In this document: in pieces, positions 34,402 to 44,855 of the stretch | How the letters are laid out: every line of letters starts with the position of its first letter | How positions within the stretch are numbered: the stretch's first letter is position 1 | Assembly (NCBI GenBank): GCA_045105235.1 | Contig: JBGCDH010000019.1 | Coordinates: forward strand, 37,860 to 101,859 | DNA length: 64,000 nt | Direction of reading: 5' to 3' | DNA from: GCA-2684655 sp045105235 | GTDB lineage: Bacteria; Planctomycetota; UBA1135; UBA2386 | Translations under genes and position numbers: made by a program | Notes under the pieces: generated by a model | What the model was told of the DNA's origin: nothing | The model's input: the letters and a program-made list of their open reading frames with translations, nothing else | The model's database searches: none

Positions 34402-35220
34402 ATGCGGACCTTGGCCCTGCTGCTAGCTGCAGCACTGCTCTCCGGCTGCTCGTCACTCGACGACCCGGAGCTGCGCGTGTCGCCCTACCTGGCGGTCTAC
34501 CAGCTGCGCGGCGAGACCGGCATGCAGTCGGTCGACTCCGCCAATCCACCGGCACTGCAAGACAACCCGCAGCAGCCGCTGCGCTCGTTTGGCCAAGACC
34601 GCTTCCGCGAGGACGTCGGCGTGCGCGTCGACTTTGGCGACGGCTTCGGCGGGCTGCGCGCCGACTACTACAAGCTCGACATGAACACGTCGCGGCGCGG
34701 CACGCTCGAGCACGATTGGGGCCGCTTGCTCGAAGGCGACATGGTCCGCATCTACGCGGAGATGGACGAGCTCCGCGCCGGCTACCTCGCCCCGTTTGCC
34801 GACTTCTCTTTTGACTACCGAGAGCGCGACGTGCGCGTTCAGCTGGCGGCAGGCGGCGTCTTCGCGTCCAGGCGCATGCGCATGCGCGGCAACAACGAAG
34901 ACAACTCGCGGCAGCAGAACCTCGAGATCAACGGCGACGTGATCTATGGCGCCATCCGAGCGCGCATCGGCTATGGCGACGTGTCGCTCGACGTCGACTA
35001 CGCGATCGCGCCCGAGGACCTCGTGCTGAGCGGCGACCTCGAAGACGTTTCGCAGGACCTGGAAGCGCGCGTCACCTATCAGCTGCCGCAGCGCGACATC
35101 CAGATCTTCGCCGGCGTGCGCTACAGCGAGCTGCAGTCGTCGGGCGAAGCCAACGGCTTCCGCCACATGACCGACATGGTCATCGACGGAATCCAGCTCG
35201 GCGTCAGCGTGACGTTCTAG
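34402..35220 (+). CDS. Outer-membrane-type lipoprotein, predicted beta-barrel
   Basis: 272 residues. Signal peptide with lipobox LLSGCSSLDD. The rest alternates polar and hydrophobic residues in strands such as VGVRVDFGDGFGGLRADYY, AGYLAPFADFSFDYRERDVRV and DVSLDVDYAIA, and ends GVSVTF, a terminal Phe typical of barrel proteins recognised by BAM. Sequence gives no transport specificity. Promoter not identified in the 191-base gap before it. Confidence 0.65.
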   Translation: MRTLALLLAAALLSGCSSLDDPELRVSPYLAVYQLRGETGMQSVDSANPPALQDNPQQPLRSFGQDRFREDVGVRVDFGDGFGGLRADYYKLDMNTSRRGTLEHDWGRLLEGDMVRIYAEMDELRAGYLAPFADFSFDYRERDVRVQLAAGGVFASRRMRMRGNNEDNSRQQNLEINGDVIYGAIRARIGYGDVSLDVDYAIAPEDLVLSGDLEDVSQDLEARVTYQLPQRDIQIFAGVRYSELQSSGEANGFRHMTDMVIDGIQLGVSVTF

Positions 35221-35260
35221 CGCCGCCCGAGCGGGGCACCGTCAGCCGCCGAGAACCGGT

Positions 35261-36655
35261 TCAGTTCCCGAGCACGCCGTGCACGGCGTTGCTGAGCCCG
35301 CCGAAGCCGTTGGGCGCCGCAGCGTCGAGAATCAACGCCTGCGAGAACAGCTCAACGCCCACCAGCGCCGGTGTCGCGGGCACGACAAAGAGCGACTGCG
35401 CCGCGCCGGACGACAGCACTTCGGTGATCAGCAGCTCGGCGCTGGTCTCCAGCCGGCAGCCAGCGATGCCGGCAGCCGCAAGATCCAACGGCAGCCCCAC
35501 GCCCGGCTGCAGCTCGAGATTGCTGAGGCCGTGTGCGACCACGCCAACCGAAGACAGAGCACCATTGGCCAGGTCCAGCTGGTAGGTCGTGCCAAGCTGA
35601 GGAACGCTCGCAGGAGCCAGCGTCGGCACCCCCACGCTGGTCGCGCACCCTTGGCCATAGGGAGCGGCAATCGCATCGATCGGGGCAGAAAACGTCCACG
35701 TCTGGTCCGAGATCCCGGTCGGACCACTGCCGCCAAAGTGCGTCGGCACACCGAAGAAGATGTCGAAGGCCATATAGCTTTCGGTCGAGATCGGCGGCCC
35801 AGAGGCCGCAATCTGCGTCCAGTCATTGCCGTCGTATTCCCACGTGTCCTGCAGAGCCGTGCCGCTCCCGAACCCGCCATAAACCACCATGCGCCCGCGC
35901 GCATCGTCGTAGCAGCTAGCCGCTCGATAGCGGGGCGGTGGCGTCGTTGCCGTGGCCACCTGCGTCCAGTCCCCACCGTCATACTCCCAGGTTGTGTCGA
36001 AGAGCGTCCCGGTCTGGCCATTCCAGCCACCGAACATGACGACGACCCCGCGGCCCTTGTCATATTCCATCGCGGGAGTCTCGAGGCCAGGAGGCGTGGT
36101 CGCGGTCGTCACCTGCGTCCACGTGGTCCCGTCGTATTCCCACGTCTCGTCGCCGCCAGCAAACGTCGAGCCACTCTGCGTGCCGTAGAGCACGCAGACT
36201 CCGCGCCGCTCGTCATAGGCCATGGAATAGAAGGCGCGCGGGTTCGGCGCAGCGACCGGCGACATCTGCACCCAGTCAACGCCATCAAATTCCCACGTGT
36301 CGTTGTTCGTCGCGGTCGTCGTCGGCGAACGGCCACCGAATGTGACCAAGCGAGCGCGTCGCGAGTCATACACCATGCGGTGACCCCAGCGCGGCGGCGG
36401 CGTGGTGGCCGTCGCCAGCGGCTGCCAGGCACCGCCGGACCATAGCCAGGTCTCCGCCGTCGGCGCCGTCGGGCCCGACAGCAAACCGCCGTAGAGCAAG
36501 AGACCGCCAGAAAGCGGCGAAACGGCCATGGCCCCCGCGCGTCGCGGTGAGGGGCTGTTGGCGAGGGACTGCTGACTCCACGACTGCCCGACAGCGAGCG
36601 CGGGGAGAACGGCGAAGACGAAGCACGAGCGAGCAATGCGATGTGGCGTACACAC
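35261..36655 (-). CDS. Secreted kelch-repeat protein with recurring C-terminal domain
   Basis: 464 residues from GTG 36655. After a signal peptide (FVFAVLPALAVGQ) come six or so kelch repeats of the WExDGxxW type (TWEFDGVDWVQM, TWEYDGTTWTQV, TWEYDGGDWTQV), which build a beta-propeller. From about residue 333 a separate domain begins, PYGQGCATSVG, with a second Cys in AGIAGCRLETS and an end VELFSQALILDAAAPNGFGGLSNAV. The same C-terminal pattern occurs in five other secreted proteins of this window. Confidence 0.8.
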   Translation of the reverse strand: MCTPHRIARSCFVFAVLPALAVGQSWSQQSLANSPSPRRAGAMAVSPLSGGLLLYGGLLSGPTAPTAETWLWSGGAWQPLATATTPPPRWGHRMVYDSRRARLVTFGGRSPTTTATNNDTWEFDGVDWVQMSPVAAPNPRAFYSMAYDERRGVCVLYGTQSGSTFAGGDETWEYDGTTWTQVTTATTPPGLETPAMEYDKGRGVVVMFGGWNGQTGTLFDTTWEYDGGDWTQVATATTPPPRYRAASCYDDARGRMVVYGGFGSGTALQDTWEYDGNDWTQIAASGPPISTESYMAFDIFFGVPTHFGGSGPTGISDQTWTFSAPIDAIAAPYGQGCATSVGVPTLAPASVPQLGTTYQLDLANGALSSVGVVAHGLSNLELQPGVGLPLDLAAAGIAGCRLETSAELLITEVLSSGAAQSLFVVPATPALVGVELFSQALILDAAAPNGFGGLSNAVHGVLGN

Positions 36656-36737
36656 AGCAAAGCGCTCGATTCTTGGCCCAGGCCGGGGGAGGCGAGATTG
36701 TTACGCCTCGCGCGGATTCCGGCACATCGCTCGCCGC

Positions 36738-37877
36738 CTACAGCTTGCCGACGGTCGTGCGCATGCCCGGCGTGGAGAACGCAAAGCCGTTCGGAGCCGC
36801 AGCATCGACGTAGAAGCACTGATGGTAGACCGAGATACCCGTTAGGTAGGCCGTCGTGGGCAGGCCGAAGACCTCGGCCGCCTCACCATTCGCGTCGGTA
36901 AGACCGCCGTAGACCCCGATGATGCTCGGCGGATTCACCCAGAGCTCGATGCCCGGGATAAACGGCAGCGGCGTCCACGAGTCGAGGCCCGTCACGATGC
37001 GGTATTCCGCACCGGGCAGCGCCCCCTTCATCCGCACGCCGAAAGAACGCGGCTGCACGAGGTCCTGCAGCGGCATTTCGTCGGCGAAGATCTCAAACTG
37101 GCTGCCGTTGCCGGCGCCATAGTGCTCGACGGCCGGCGGCGCGATCGCAGGCGTGTCGACAGCAATCAGGACCGTGAAGGTGCGCTGCTCAAACGGCTGC
37201 AGCGTGCGCTGCCACTGAAAGGCACCGGTGTAATCACCGGCGAAAGGCGGCAATGCGTTGCTGAGGTCATCCACAGCGGTGTCCGACAGCTGGTTCCGCA
37301 GGGCAGGGTAGGCCAGGACGTCCGAGCCGTCCGCACCGACACCGCGCACTTCGATCTGCACACCGCTCGCATCGCTGATCAGGTGGCTGTCGCCGCTGCC
37401 GATGCAGGAGTCGTCGCCAGCCGAGCCGGCAACGTCAACATCGGTGTAGGCGAACAGATCCACGGTCAAGGCCGACGGCGACGTGTTCATGACCGTGAGG
37501 CGACTGATCACCAGGCCACTCGCCGGCCCCGCCGAAAACGCATCAAAGTCGAGGCTCGCCTTCAGCAAGCCACGGCCATCGACGTCCGCGAAATCGCGAT
37601 CGCCATGCTCGCCACTCGCCGAAACGGAGCTCGCCAGCCCGCCCACGTCGCGCAGCGCCGTCTCCATCGTGTCGCCAGCAACACGGAAGTACCACCAGTG
37701 CTCAAAGCCCTGGTCAACCTGCAGCGCGTCCGCCACCAGGTCCATGCTGCGCGGCAGCTGCGAAGTGGCCGATGGGTCTGCGGTCGTAAAACCAAGGTTG
37801 CCGCTCGAAAGCGTGATCTGAGCTGGAAGGGCGGCGGCGAGAAGTATGCCGCAGCCGACGTAACGAATGGTCCGCAT
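36738..37877 (-). CDS. Secreted protein of unknown function with shared C-terminal motif
   Basis: 379 residues from ATG 37877; a signal peptide (IRYVGCGILLAAALPAQ) fixes the start, although the frame is open far upstream. The body (residues 20-270) is beta-rich, FEHWWYFRVAGDTMETALRD, VMNTSPSALTVDLFAYTDVD, GAFQWQRTLQPFEQRTFTV, resembling exported proteins that handle a mean-subtracted or sandwich fold; no enzyme motif. The last 60 residues (TAYLTGISVYHQCFYVD, APNGFAFSTPGM) carry the end of the C-terminal domain found in neighbouring secreted proteins. Confidence 0.7.
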   Translation of the reverse strand: MRTIRYVGCGILLAAALPAQITLSSGNLGFTTADPSATSQLPRSMDLVADALQVDQGFEHWWYFRVAGDTMETALRDVGGLASSVSASGEHGDRDFADVDGRGLLKASLDFDAFSAGPASGLVISRLTVMNTSPSALTVDLFAYTDVDVAGSAGDDSCIGSGDSHLISDASGVQIEVRGVGADGSDVLAYPALRNQLSDTAVDDLSNALPPFAGDYTGAFQWQRTLQPFEQRTFTVLIAVDTPAIAPPAVEHYGAGNGSQFEIFADEMPLQDLVQPRSFGVRMKGALPGAEYRIVTGLDSWTPLPFIPGIELWVNPPSIIGVYGGLTDANGEAAEVFGLPTTAYLTGISVYHQCFYVDAAAPNGFAFSTPGMRTTVGKL

Positions 37878-38112
37878 GGGAACGATAGCTAGGTAGATAG
37901 ACGAGCGGTTATGCGTCGCGAGAAGCTGTGCGTCGTGAGCATTGCAGGCTACCCAATCCCGCTGCCGCGACCAGCCGCCCCGACGGCCGCCAGCAGGTGG
38001 GTCCGGAGCGAGCTGCCGCAACGAATTCGGAGGCCGGGCGGCAAAGCCCATGACCACACGCCCCCAACCGCCCATGGCATTGCGGCATGCGCACCGAACG
38101 TGCGAAAACCCG

Positions 38113-40104
38113 CTACAGATCCATCTCTTTGCATCGACGGTAGAACGTACTCCGCGCGATCCCCAGCAGCTTGGCGGCGGCAGCCTTGTCGCCATCCGTA
38201 CGCCGCAGCGCTTCGCGGAACGCCTCCCGTGCGTGCTGTTCGCTGCGCCGCCGGAAGTCGCGGGGCTCGCGCTCACGCTCGGTGCCATCACCAATCTCCA
38301 GCTCCTTCGGCGGCGGCTCGAAGCCCCCACCGTGACCCGATGAACCATCGTGCCGGCCCAGCGCCCCCACACCCGACGCCCCAAAGCCGGGAGGGCTATC
38401 GGCAGGCTTCTGCTTTGGCGGCGGCAGCGGCGAATCCTCCTGCTCATGCCGCCGCACGGGACGAGGGGCGAGACGCGCCCGGCCAGAGCGCACGTCATCG
38501 GGAAGGTCATCCACACCCAAGACGTCGCCGCAATCCATCGCAAAGGCTCCCTCGATCGCGTTTTCGAGTTCGCGCACATTGCCCGGCCACGAGTAGGCAT
38601 GGAGCCGCTGCATCGCCTCTTTCGAAAAGCCACGAACGGGCCGGTCCGGACGGTCATGCCGCCGGTTGCCAGTCACCCGAAAGTGTTCAGCAAGGTCGGC
38701 GATATCTTCGCTCCGCTGCCGAAGCGGCACCAGATTCAGCGTGACCACCTGCAGTCGATAGAACAGGTCCTCTCGGAACTTGCCCTCGCGCACTAGCTCG
38801 AGCAGGTCACAGTTCGTCGCCGCAATGATGCGAACGTCGACGAGCCGCGGCTTGGACGCGCCCACCGGCCGGATCTCGCCGCGCTGCAGCACGCGCAGCA
38901 GCTTGACCTGGAGATCGGGCGACGTTTCGGCAATCTCATCGAGAAAGATCGTGCCGCCGTCCGCCGCCCGAAACATGCCTTCGGCAGCCTGCTGCGCTCC
39001 GGTGAACGAGCCCTTCTCATGACCGAACAGCTCGCTTTCGAGCAACTCCGGGGCGATCGCCCCGCAGTGGATCGGGATGAACGGCTCGTTGCGGTACTTG
39101 CCGTCAAAGTGCAGCGCTCGAGCAACGAGCTCTTTGCCCGTGCCGCTCTCGCCATACACCAACACCGTCGAACGCTTATGGCGAAGCCGATCCACCTTCT
39201 CGAACATCGAGACGACCTTCGGCGAGTTGCCGACGTAGTCCGCGACGCGGTAGCTCTGCTCGTTGCGCGGGCGCTTCGAACGCGGCATCTCGACGACGGC
39301 GCGATCGGCAATGCGCTGCTCCACCTGACGGCGCCCGGTAACGTCGCGGCACATGACAAGCACGTCGCCTGCGCTGAGCTTGCGGACACCGACAACAAGC
39401 TCACGCTCCATCCCGCGCGAATCTGCCACGATGACCGACGTCGAATCGATGCCGTTGTCGACAATGCGCGCGACCTCGGCCGCAGCCGGCCCGCACAGTT
39501 CCAGCGGACGATCGGCTGCAAGCCCCGGGAACAGATGGCCTAGCCGCGCATCAAACGAATGCACGTTTGGCAGCGGATTGAGCCGCAGCAGGTAGGGCGC
39601 CCGCTCCACGGCAAGCTCTTGGTTGAGCGTGTCGAGATCCGTGAACGCTCGCTGCATCTCATCGAGCTGCAGCTCCGCCGTGCGCAGCCGCTGACGGAGC
39701 GCGATGTTCTCACGATCGAGGCGAGACCTCGCCGTCTCGAGCCGCAGCATCACCTGGATGCGGGCCACGAGCTCTTCGCGGTCGACCGGCTTCTGGATGT
39801 AGTCGACCGCGCCGAGCTGGTAGGCCTCGAGCTTTTCCGACTCTTCGCCGATGCGGCCAGTCAGGAAAATGACCGGCACGAACGCCGTTCGTGGATCGTC
39901 CTTCAGCCGCCGACAAACCTCGAAGCCATCGATCCCCGGCATCAGCACATCGAGCAGAATGAGGTCGAACGCCTCCTTCATGCACAGTTCGATCGCTTCG
40001 AGGCCGCTGGTCGCCCCCGTCATCTCGAACTCTGAGCCTCTCAGATAGTGCTCAATGAGCTTCAGGTTCTGCGGCGTGTCGTCAATGACGAGAATGCGCG
40101 CCAT
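38113..40104 (-). CDS. Sigma-54-dependent response regulator (NtrC family) with PAS-like insert
   Basis: 663 residues. A receiver domain comes first (ARILVIDDT, phospho-acceptor D52 in LILLDVLMPG, LTGR, KPVDREELVARI). A coiled coil (about 130-165) and a PAS-like segment follow (to ~265). The AAA+ domain has Walker A GESGTGKE, the sigma-54 contact GSFTGA, FLDEIAETSPDLQ and SWPGNVRELENA. A Pro/Gly-rich linker leads to a Fis-type HTH (GDKAAAAKLLGIARSTFYRRCKEM). It therefore activates RpoN promoters when phosphorylated. No kinase gene is adjacent. ATG 40104 is 24 bases from the divergent protease start, so both promoters overlap the coding starts. Confidence 0.93.
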   Translation of the reverse strand: MARILVIDDTPQNLKLIEHYLRGSEFEMTGATSGLEAIELCMKEAFDLILLDVLMPGIDGFEVCRRLKDDPRTAFVPVIFLTGRIGEESEKLEAYQLGAVDYIQKPVDREELVARIQVMLRLETARSRLDRENIALRQRLRTAELQLDEMQRAFTDLDTLNQELAVERAPYLLRLNPLPNVHSFDARLGHLFPGLAADRPLELCGPAAAEVARIVDNGIDSTSVIVADSRGMERELVVGVRKLSAGDVLVMCRDVTGRRQVEQRIADRAVVEMPRSKRPRNEQSYRVADYVGNSPKVVSMFEKVDRLRHKRSTVLVYGESGTGKELVARALHFDGKYRNEPFIPIHCGAIAPELLESELFGHEKGSFTGAQQAAEGMFRAADGGTIFLDEIAETSPDLQVKLLRVLQRGEIRPVGASKPRLVDVRIIAATNCDLLELVREGKFREDLFYRLQVVTLNLVPLRQRSEDIADLAEHFRVTGNRRHDRPDRPVRGFSKEAMQRLHAYSWPGNVRELENAIEGAFAMDCGDVLGVDDLPDDVRSGRARLAPRPVRRHEQEDSPLPPPKQKPADSPPGFGASGVGALGRHDGSSGHGGGFEPPPKELEIGDGTEREREPRDFRRRSEQHAREAFREALRRTDGDKAAAAKLLGIARSTFYRRCKEMDL

Positions 40105-40128
40105 AGGCACAGACCATACGCTCTTGGC

Positions 40129-41475
40129 ATGCAACAGCAACCGCATCGCACACAACTGCCTCTGTGGTTCCTCGTCGCGAATTGGCTGTTGATCCTCGCC
40201 GCTTTCGGGATGGGCGTGTGGCTTGGCGGCAATCGCCACGGCGGACTGCCGGAGACGCAGCGCGAAGCGCTGGAGATCGTCTACCAGCAAGTTCTTACGT
40301 CACACATCCAGCCTCCCGAAGGCGAGGAGCTGCTCGAGCGCGCCATCGCGGGCATGGTCGACAACCTCGACGAATACAGCCATTACTACCCGCCAGCGGC
40401 AGTGCCCCGCTACGACGAGGCCAGCACCGGCAACTACGAAGGTATCGGGGCGAAGGTCGCCGAGCACGATGGCCAAGTGATCGTGCACTTCCCGTTCCCC
40501 AACGGCCCAGCCGATCGCGCCGGGCTGCGGCCCGGCGACCGGATCTTGGCCGTCGACAGCCAGAAGCTGGCCGGCGAAGGCGCAGTCGCCTGGAGCGTGC
40601 AGCTCGTGCGCGGCACAGCGGGCAGCCCGGTCCAGCTGACCGTTGCCCGCGGCGACGACCAGCTTGAGATCACGGTAGAACGCGGCAGCGTGCAGCGGCC
40701 GTGCGTCAAGTGGATCGACTACGTCGACCGCGAAGCCGGCCTCGGCTACGTCCATCTGACCGGCTTTCATCCGACGGCCTATCCGCAGCTGATCGCCGCC
40801 ATCGAGACCCTCGAGAAGGACGCGAACAACGGCGAGCTGCGCGGCCTCATTCTCGACCTCCGCTACAACCGTGGCGGCAGCCTCGACCAGTGCCTCGACA
40901 TTGCCCGCACCTTCGTGGCTGACGGCATCATCGCAACGCAGCAGCGCCCCGAAACCGACGACGAGGTCTACGCCGCCGAGCCGTCAAAGTGCCGATGGCC
41001 TGATCTGCCGATGGTTGTGCTGGTCAACGAGCTCTCCGCCAGCGCCAGCGAAGTGCTCTCGGGCGCCCTGCAGGACCACAAGCGCGCGGCCATCGTCGGC
41101 GTGCGCACGCACGGCAAGGGCTACGTCAATACGGTCTATTCATGGCAGGGCCACGACTTCAAGCTCAAGCTGACGACCGGCAGCTACCGCACGCCGAGCG
41201 GCCGCAACATCGAGCGCAACCAGGCCAGCAACCTCAATGCGGCGGACGCCGAAAACGGCGGCATCCTGCCCGACATCGAAGTCGCGCTCGACAAGCAACA
41301 GAAGCTGCAGACGTCGACACTGCTAGAACGCGTGCTCGAAGTTCCCGATCGCTTCGAGGCTGGCTACCGCGAGGTCGCCGCCCGCTTTGGTTTCGAAGTC
41401 GAAGCTGGCCCGACCGAAACCCCGGATCCCCAGCTCAAAGCCGCGATCAAAGCCCTCCGCGAGCGCATCCAATAG
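40129..41475 (+). CDS. S41-family C-terminal processing protease
   Basis: 448 residues. One N-terminal membrane anchor (WFLVANWLLILAAFGMGVWLGG), then a helical part (EALEIVYQQVL ... YEGIGAKVAEHD) and a PDZ domain (PADRAGLRPGDRILAVDSQ). The catalytic core has LRGLILDLRYNRGGSL, Ser305 in ELSASASEV and Lys330 in THGKGYVNT, the 25-residue spacing of the Ser-Lys dyad in Prc/CtpA. It trims or degrades periplasmic proteins from their C-termini. Divergent from the sigma-54 regulator. Confidence 0.93.
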   Translation: MQQQPHRTQLPLWFLVANWLLILAAFGMGVWLGGNRHGGLPETQREALEIVYQQVLTSHIQPPEGEELLERAIAGMVDNLDEYSHYYPPAAVPRYDEASTGNYEGIGAKVAEHDGQVIVHFPFPNGPADRAGLRPGDRILAVDSQKLAGEGAVAWSVQLVRGTAGSPVQLTVARGDDQLEITVERGSVQRPCVKWIDYVDREAGLGYVHLTGFHPTAYPQLIAAIETLEKDANNGELRGLILDLRYNRGGSLDQCLDIARTFVADGIIATQQRPETDDEVYAAEPSKCRWPDLPMVVLVNELSASASEVLSGALQDHKRAAIVGVRTHGKGYVNTVYSWQGHDFKLKLTTGSYRTPSGRNIERNQASNLNAADAENGGILPDIEVALDKQQKLQTSTLLERVLEVPDRFEAGYREVAARFGFEVEAGPTETPDPQLKAAIKALRERIQ

Positions 41476-41532
41476 GCAGCGGTTTGCGGCGACAGACGTT
41501 GCGTAGCGCGGCCCGCAAGGCATGCTGACCGC

Positions 41533-42654
41533 GTGCGCGAACGCATTTTAGGCATCGAAAGCTCCTGCGATGAAACGGCCGCGTCCGTCGTCGAAGACGG
41601 CCGCATCGTGCTCTCGAACGTCGTGCATTCGCAGATTGCGCTGCACGAGCGGTTTCGCGGCGTCGTCCCAGAGGTGGCAAGCCGTTCGCACACCGAACGC
41701 ATCGTGCCCATCGTTCGCGCAGCGCTTGAGCAAGCAAAGCTCGGCCCCAGCGACCTAACCGCCATCGCCGTCACCCACCGCCCCGGCATGGTCGGCTGCC
41801 TGCTCGTTGGCATGGCCGCAGCCAAAGCGCTGGCTTGGCGCTTCGACAAACCCCTGATCGGTGTCGACCACGTCCAGGCGCACGTGCACACCGGCTTGCT
41901 GGCCGAACCAGACATGCCGCTGCCGGCGCTTTGCCTGGTGGCCTCCGGCGGCCATACCGCGCTCTACAAACTGAGCACGCCAGGCACGAGCGAACGCCTT
42001 GGCACGACCCGCGACGATGCCGCTGGCGAAGCTCTCGACAAGGGAGCCGCACTGCTCAAGCTTCCGTATCCCGGTGGCCCATCGATCGAGCGCACCGGCA
42101 TGCAAGGCAATCGCAAGGCCTACCGGCTACCGCGCACGTTGCTCGAGCGCGACTCGCTCGACTTCTCGTTTTCGGGGCTCACGACGGCGCTGCTCTACAC
42201 GCTGCAACCGCAGGGGGCCCCGCCGCGGGCCGAGCCGCCCTCCGATGCCGAACGGGCCGATCTCTGCGCGTCCTATCAAGAGGCCATCGTCGACGTGCTG
42301 GTCACCAAACTGCGCCGCGCGGCCGAACAGCATCCCGACGTTCGCTCGCTGTGCATCGGCGGCGGCGTCGCCAAGAACCTGCGCCTGCGCGAACGCATCG
42401 CGGCGGACGCCCGGCTGCGCGAGCTGCATCTGACGCTGCCGCCGCTTGCGCTCTGCGCCGACAATGGTGCCATGATTGCGGGCCTGGGCTCCATCCTGCT
42501 TCGCCGAGGCGAGACGACCGGCCTCGAGCTCGACGCCATGGCAACGGCTGCGACCAGCAGCAAGGCCGCCGCGCTGCGCCGCGCCCGCCGCGCTGCGCAG
42601 GAAAGCCGCACGGCGAGCGAGAGCCGCCCCGAACGCGACCAGCGGCCGCGCTAG
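41533..42654 (+). CDS. tsaD: tRNA N6-adenosine threonylcarbamoyltransferase
   Basis: Transfers the threonylcarbamoyl group to A37 of ANN-decoding tRNAs with TsaB and TsaE. Seen: RILGIESSCDETAASVV, ASRSHTERIVPIV, GVDHVQAHVHTG (metal-binding His pair), CLVASGGHTALY, DDAAGEALDKGAALL, SFSGLTTALL and LCADNGAMIAGLG. 373 residues from GTG 41533, slightly longer than usual through an Ala/Arg-rich C-terminal tail. Essential housekeeping gene in most bacteria. Confidence 0.95.
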   Translation: MRERILGIESSCDETAASVVEDGRIVLSNVVHSQIALHERFRGVVPEVASRSHTERIVPIVRAALEQAKLGPSDLTAIAVTHRPGMVGCLLVGMAAAKALAWRFDKPLIGVDHVQAHVHTGLLAEPDMPLPALCLVASGGHTALYKLSTPGTSERLGTTRDDAAGEALDKGAALLKLPYPGGPSIERTGMQGNRKAYRLPRTLLERDSLDFSFSGLTTALLYTLQPQGAPPRAEPPSDAERADLCASYQEAIVDVLVTKLRRAAEQHPDVRSLCIGGGVAKNLRLRERIAADARLRELHLTLPPLALCADNGAMIAGLGSILLRRGETTGLELDAMATAATSSKAAALRRARRAAQESRTASESRPERDQRPR

Positions 42655-42775
42655 CCGCACGCAGCGCAGACCGACGGCCGCGCCACGAGTGGTTCGCGCC
42701 AGCATCCCCGGCGATTGTCGGCTGGAGCCGAGCTCATGCGTGCGGCCGCCGCCGCCAGCCTCTAGGATCCTGGCC

Positions 42776-43678
42776 GTGAACCCGCCCCCGGCCAGCGACG
42801 CGCTCTACCGTATGCTCGAGGCAGTGCGCTCGGGCGATCGCAGCGTCGAGGCGGCGTGGCAGGAGCTTCAGTCGCGGCCGGATCCAGGTGGACGAAATCG
42901 AGCGGCGCCAGATCGAGAAGGGCCAGATCGGGCAGCGAGGCAAGCGGCAGGCATGCCCGCGCCCCAGGAGACCGCGCCCCAGGAGATCGTGCGCGAGTTT
43001 GCCACGATCGACCACGACCGCGAGCGCCGCTGCGGCTTTCCCGAAGTCGTATTCTGCCAGGGCAAGACGCCGGCGCAGGCGGCGGCAATCGCCGGTGAGA
43101 TCCTGCAGCGCTCGGATCGCGTTCTGCTGACCCGCGCCGATGCCGAGCACGCCCGCGCGGTCGCCGACGAGCTCGGCCCGGCCAGCCGCTACGACGAGCT
43201 GGCCCGCTGCATTACGGTGCGGACGGCTGCAGCCATCGCGGCGATCGAGACAATCGGCGAAGTCGCCGTCGTCAGCGCCGGCACGGCCGATCAGCCGGTG
43301 GCCCGCGAAGCCGCCGCGACGCTAGAAATCGCCGGCAATCGGGTCTGCCGCTACGCCGACGTCGGCGTTGCCGGCCTGCACCGTCTGCTACAGCGCATCG
43401 ACAAGATCCGCGCCGCCCACGCAATCATCTGCGTTGCCGGCATGGAAGGTGCTCTGCCATCGGTCGTCGCCGGCCTCGTCGACAAACCGGTCATCGCAGT
43501 GCCGACCAGCGTCGGCTACGGTGCCAGCTTCCAGGGGCTGTCGGCACTGCTGACCATGCTCAACAGCTGCGCTGCCGGCATCGCGGTCGTCAACATTGAC
43601 AATGGTTTCGGCGCCGGCTACCTAGCGTCCCAAATCAACCGACAGTCGGCCGCAGCCGCAGAACCGCAGCAGCCGTGA
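42776..43678 (+). CDS. larB: Nickel-pincer-nucleotide biosynthesis carboxylase LarB (AIR carboxylase-like)
   Basis: LarB carboxylates and cleaves nicotinic acid adenine dinucleotide in the first step of nickel-pincer cofactor synthesis for lactate racemase-type enzymes. Seen: RMLEAVRSGDRSVEAAWQEL at the N-terminus, FATIDHDRERRCGFPEVVFCQGKT, AVVSAGTADQPVAREAA, YADVGVAGLHRLL and CVAGMEGALPSVVAGLV, the PurE-like core. 300 residues from GTG 42776. A charged insert of about 40 residues separates the N-terminal helix from the core. larC, larE and larA are not in the window. Runs into carA after 19 bases. Confidence 0.9.
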   Translation: MNPPPASDALYRMLEAVRSGDRSVEAAWQELQSRPDPGGRNRAAPDREGPDRAARQAAGMPAPQETAPQEIVREFATIDHDRERRCGFPEVVFCQGKTPAQAAAIAGEILQRSDRVLLTRADAEHARAVADELGPASRYDELARCITVRTAAAIAAIETIGEVAVVSAGTADQPVAREAAATLEIAGNRVCRYADVGVAGLHRLLQRIDKIRAAHAIICVAGMEGALPSVVAGLVDKPVIAVPTSVGYGASFQGLSALLTMLNSCAAGIAVVNIDNGFGAGYLASQINRQSAAAAEPQQP

Positions 43679-43697
43679 CCCCGACCTATCAACGACC

Positions 43698-44851
<1,154 letters not shown>

Positions 44852-44855
<4 letters not shown>

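Noticed and set aside
37878..38657. Upstream extension of the secreted protein gene at 36738
   Set aside because: It overlaps the sigma-54 regulator on the same strand, and the signal peptide fixes the start at 37877.
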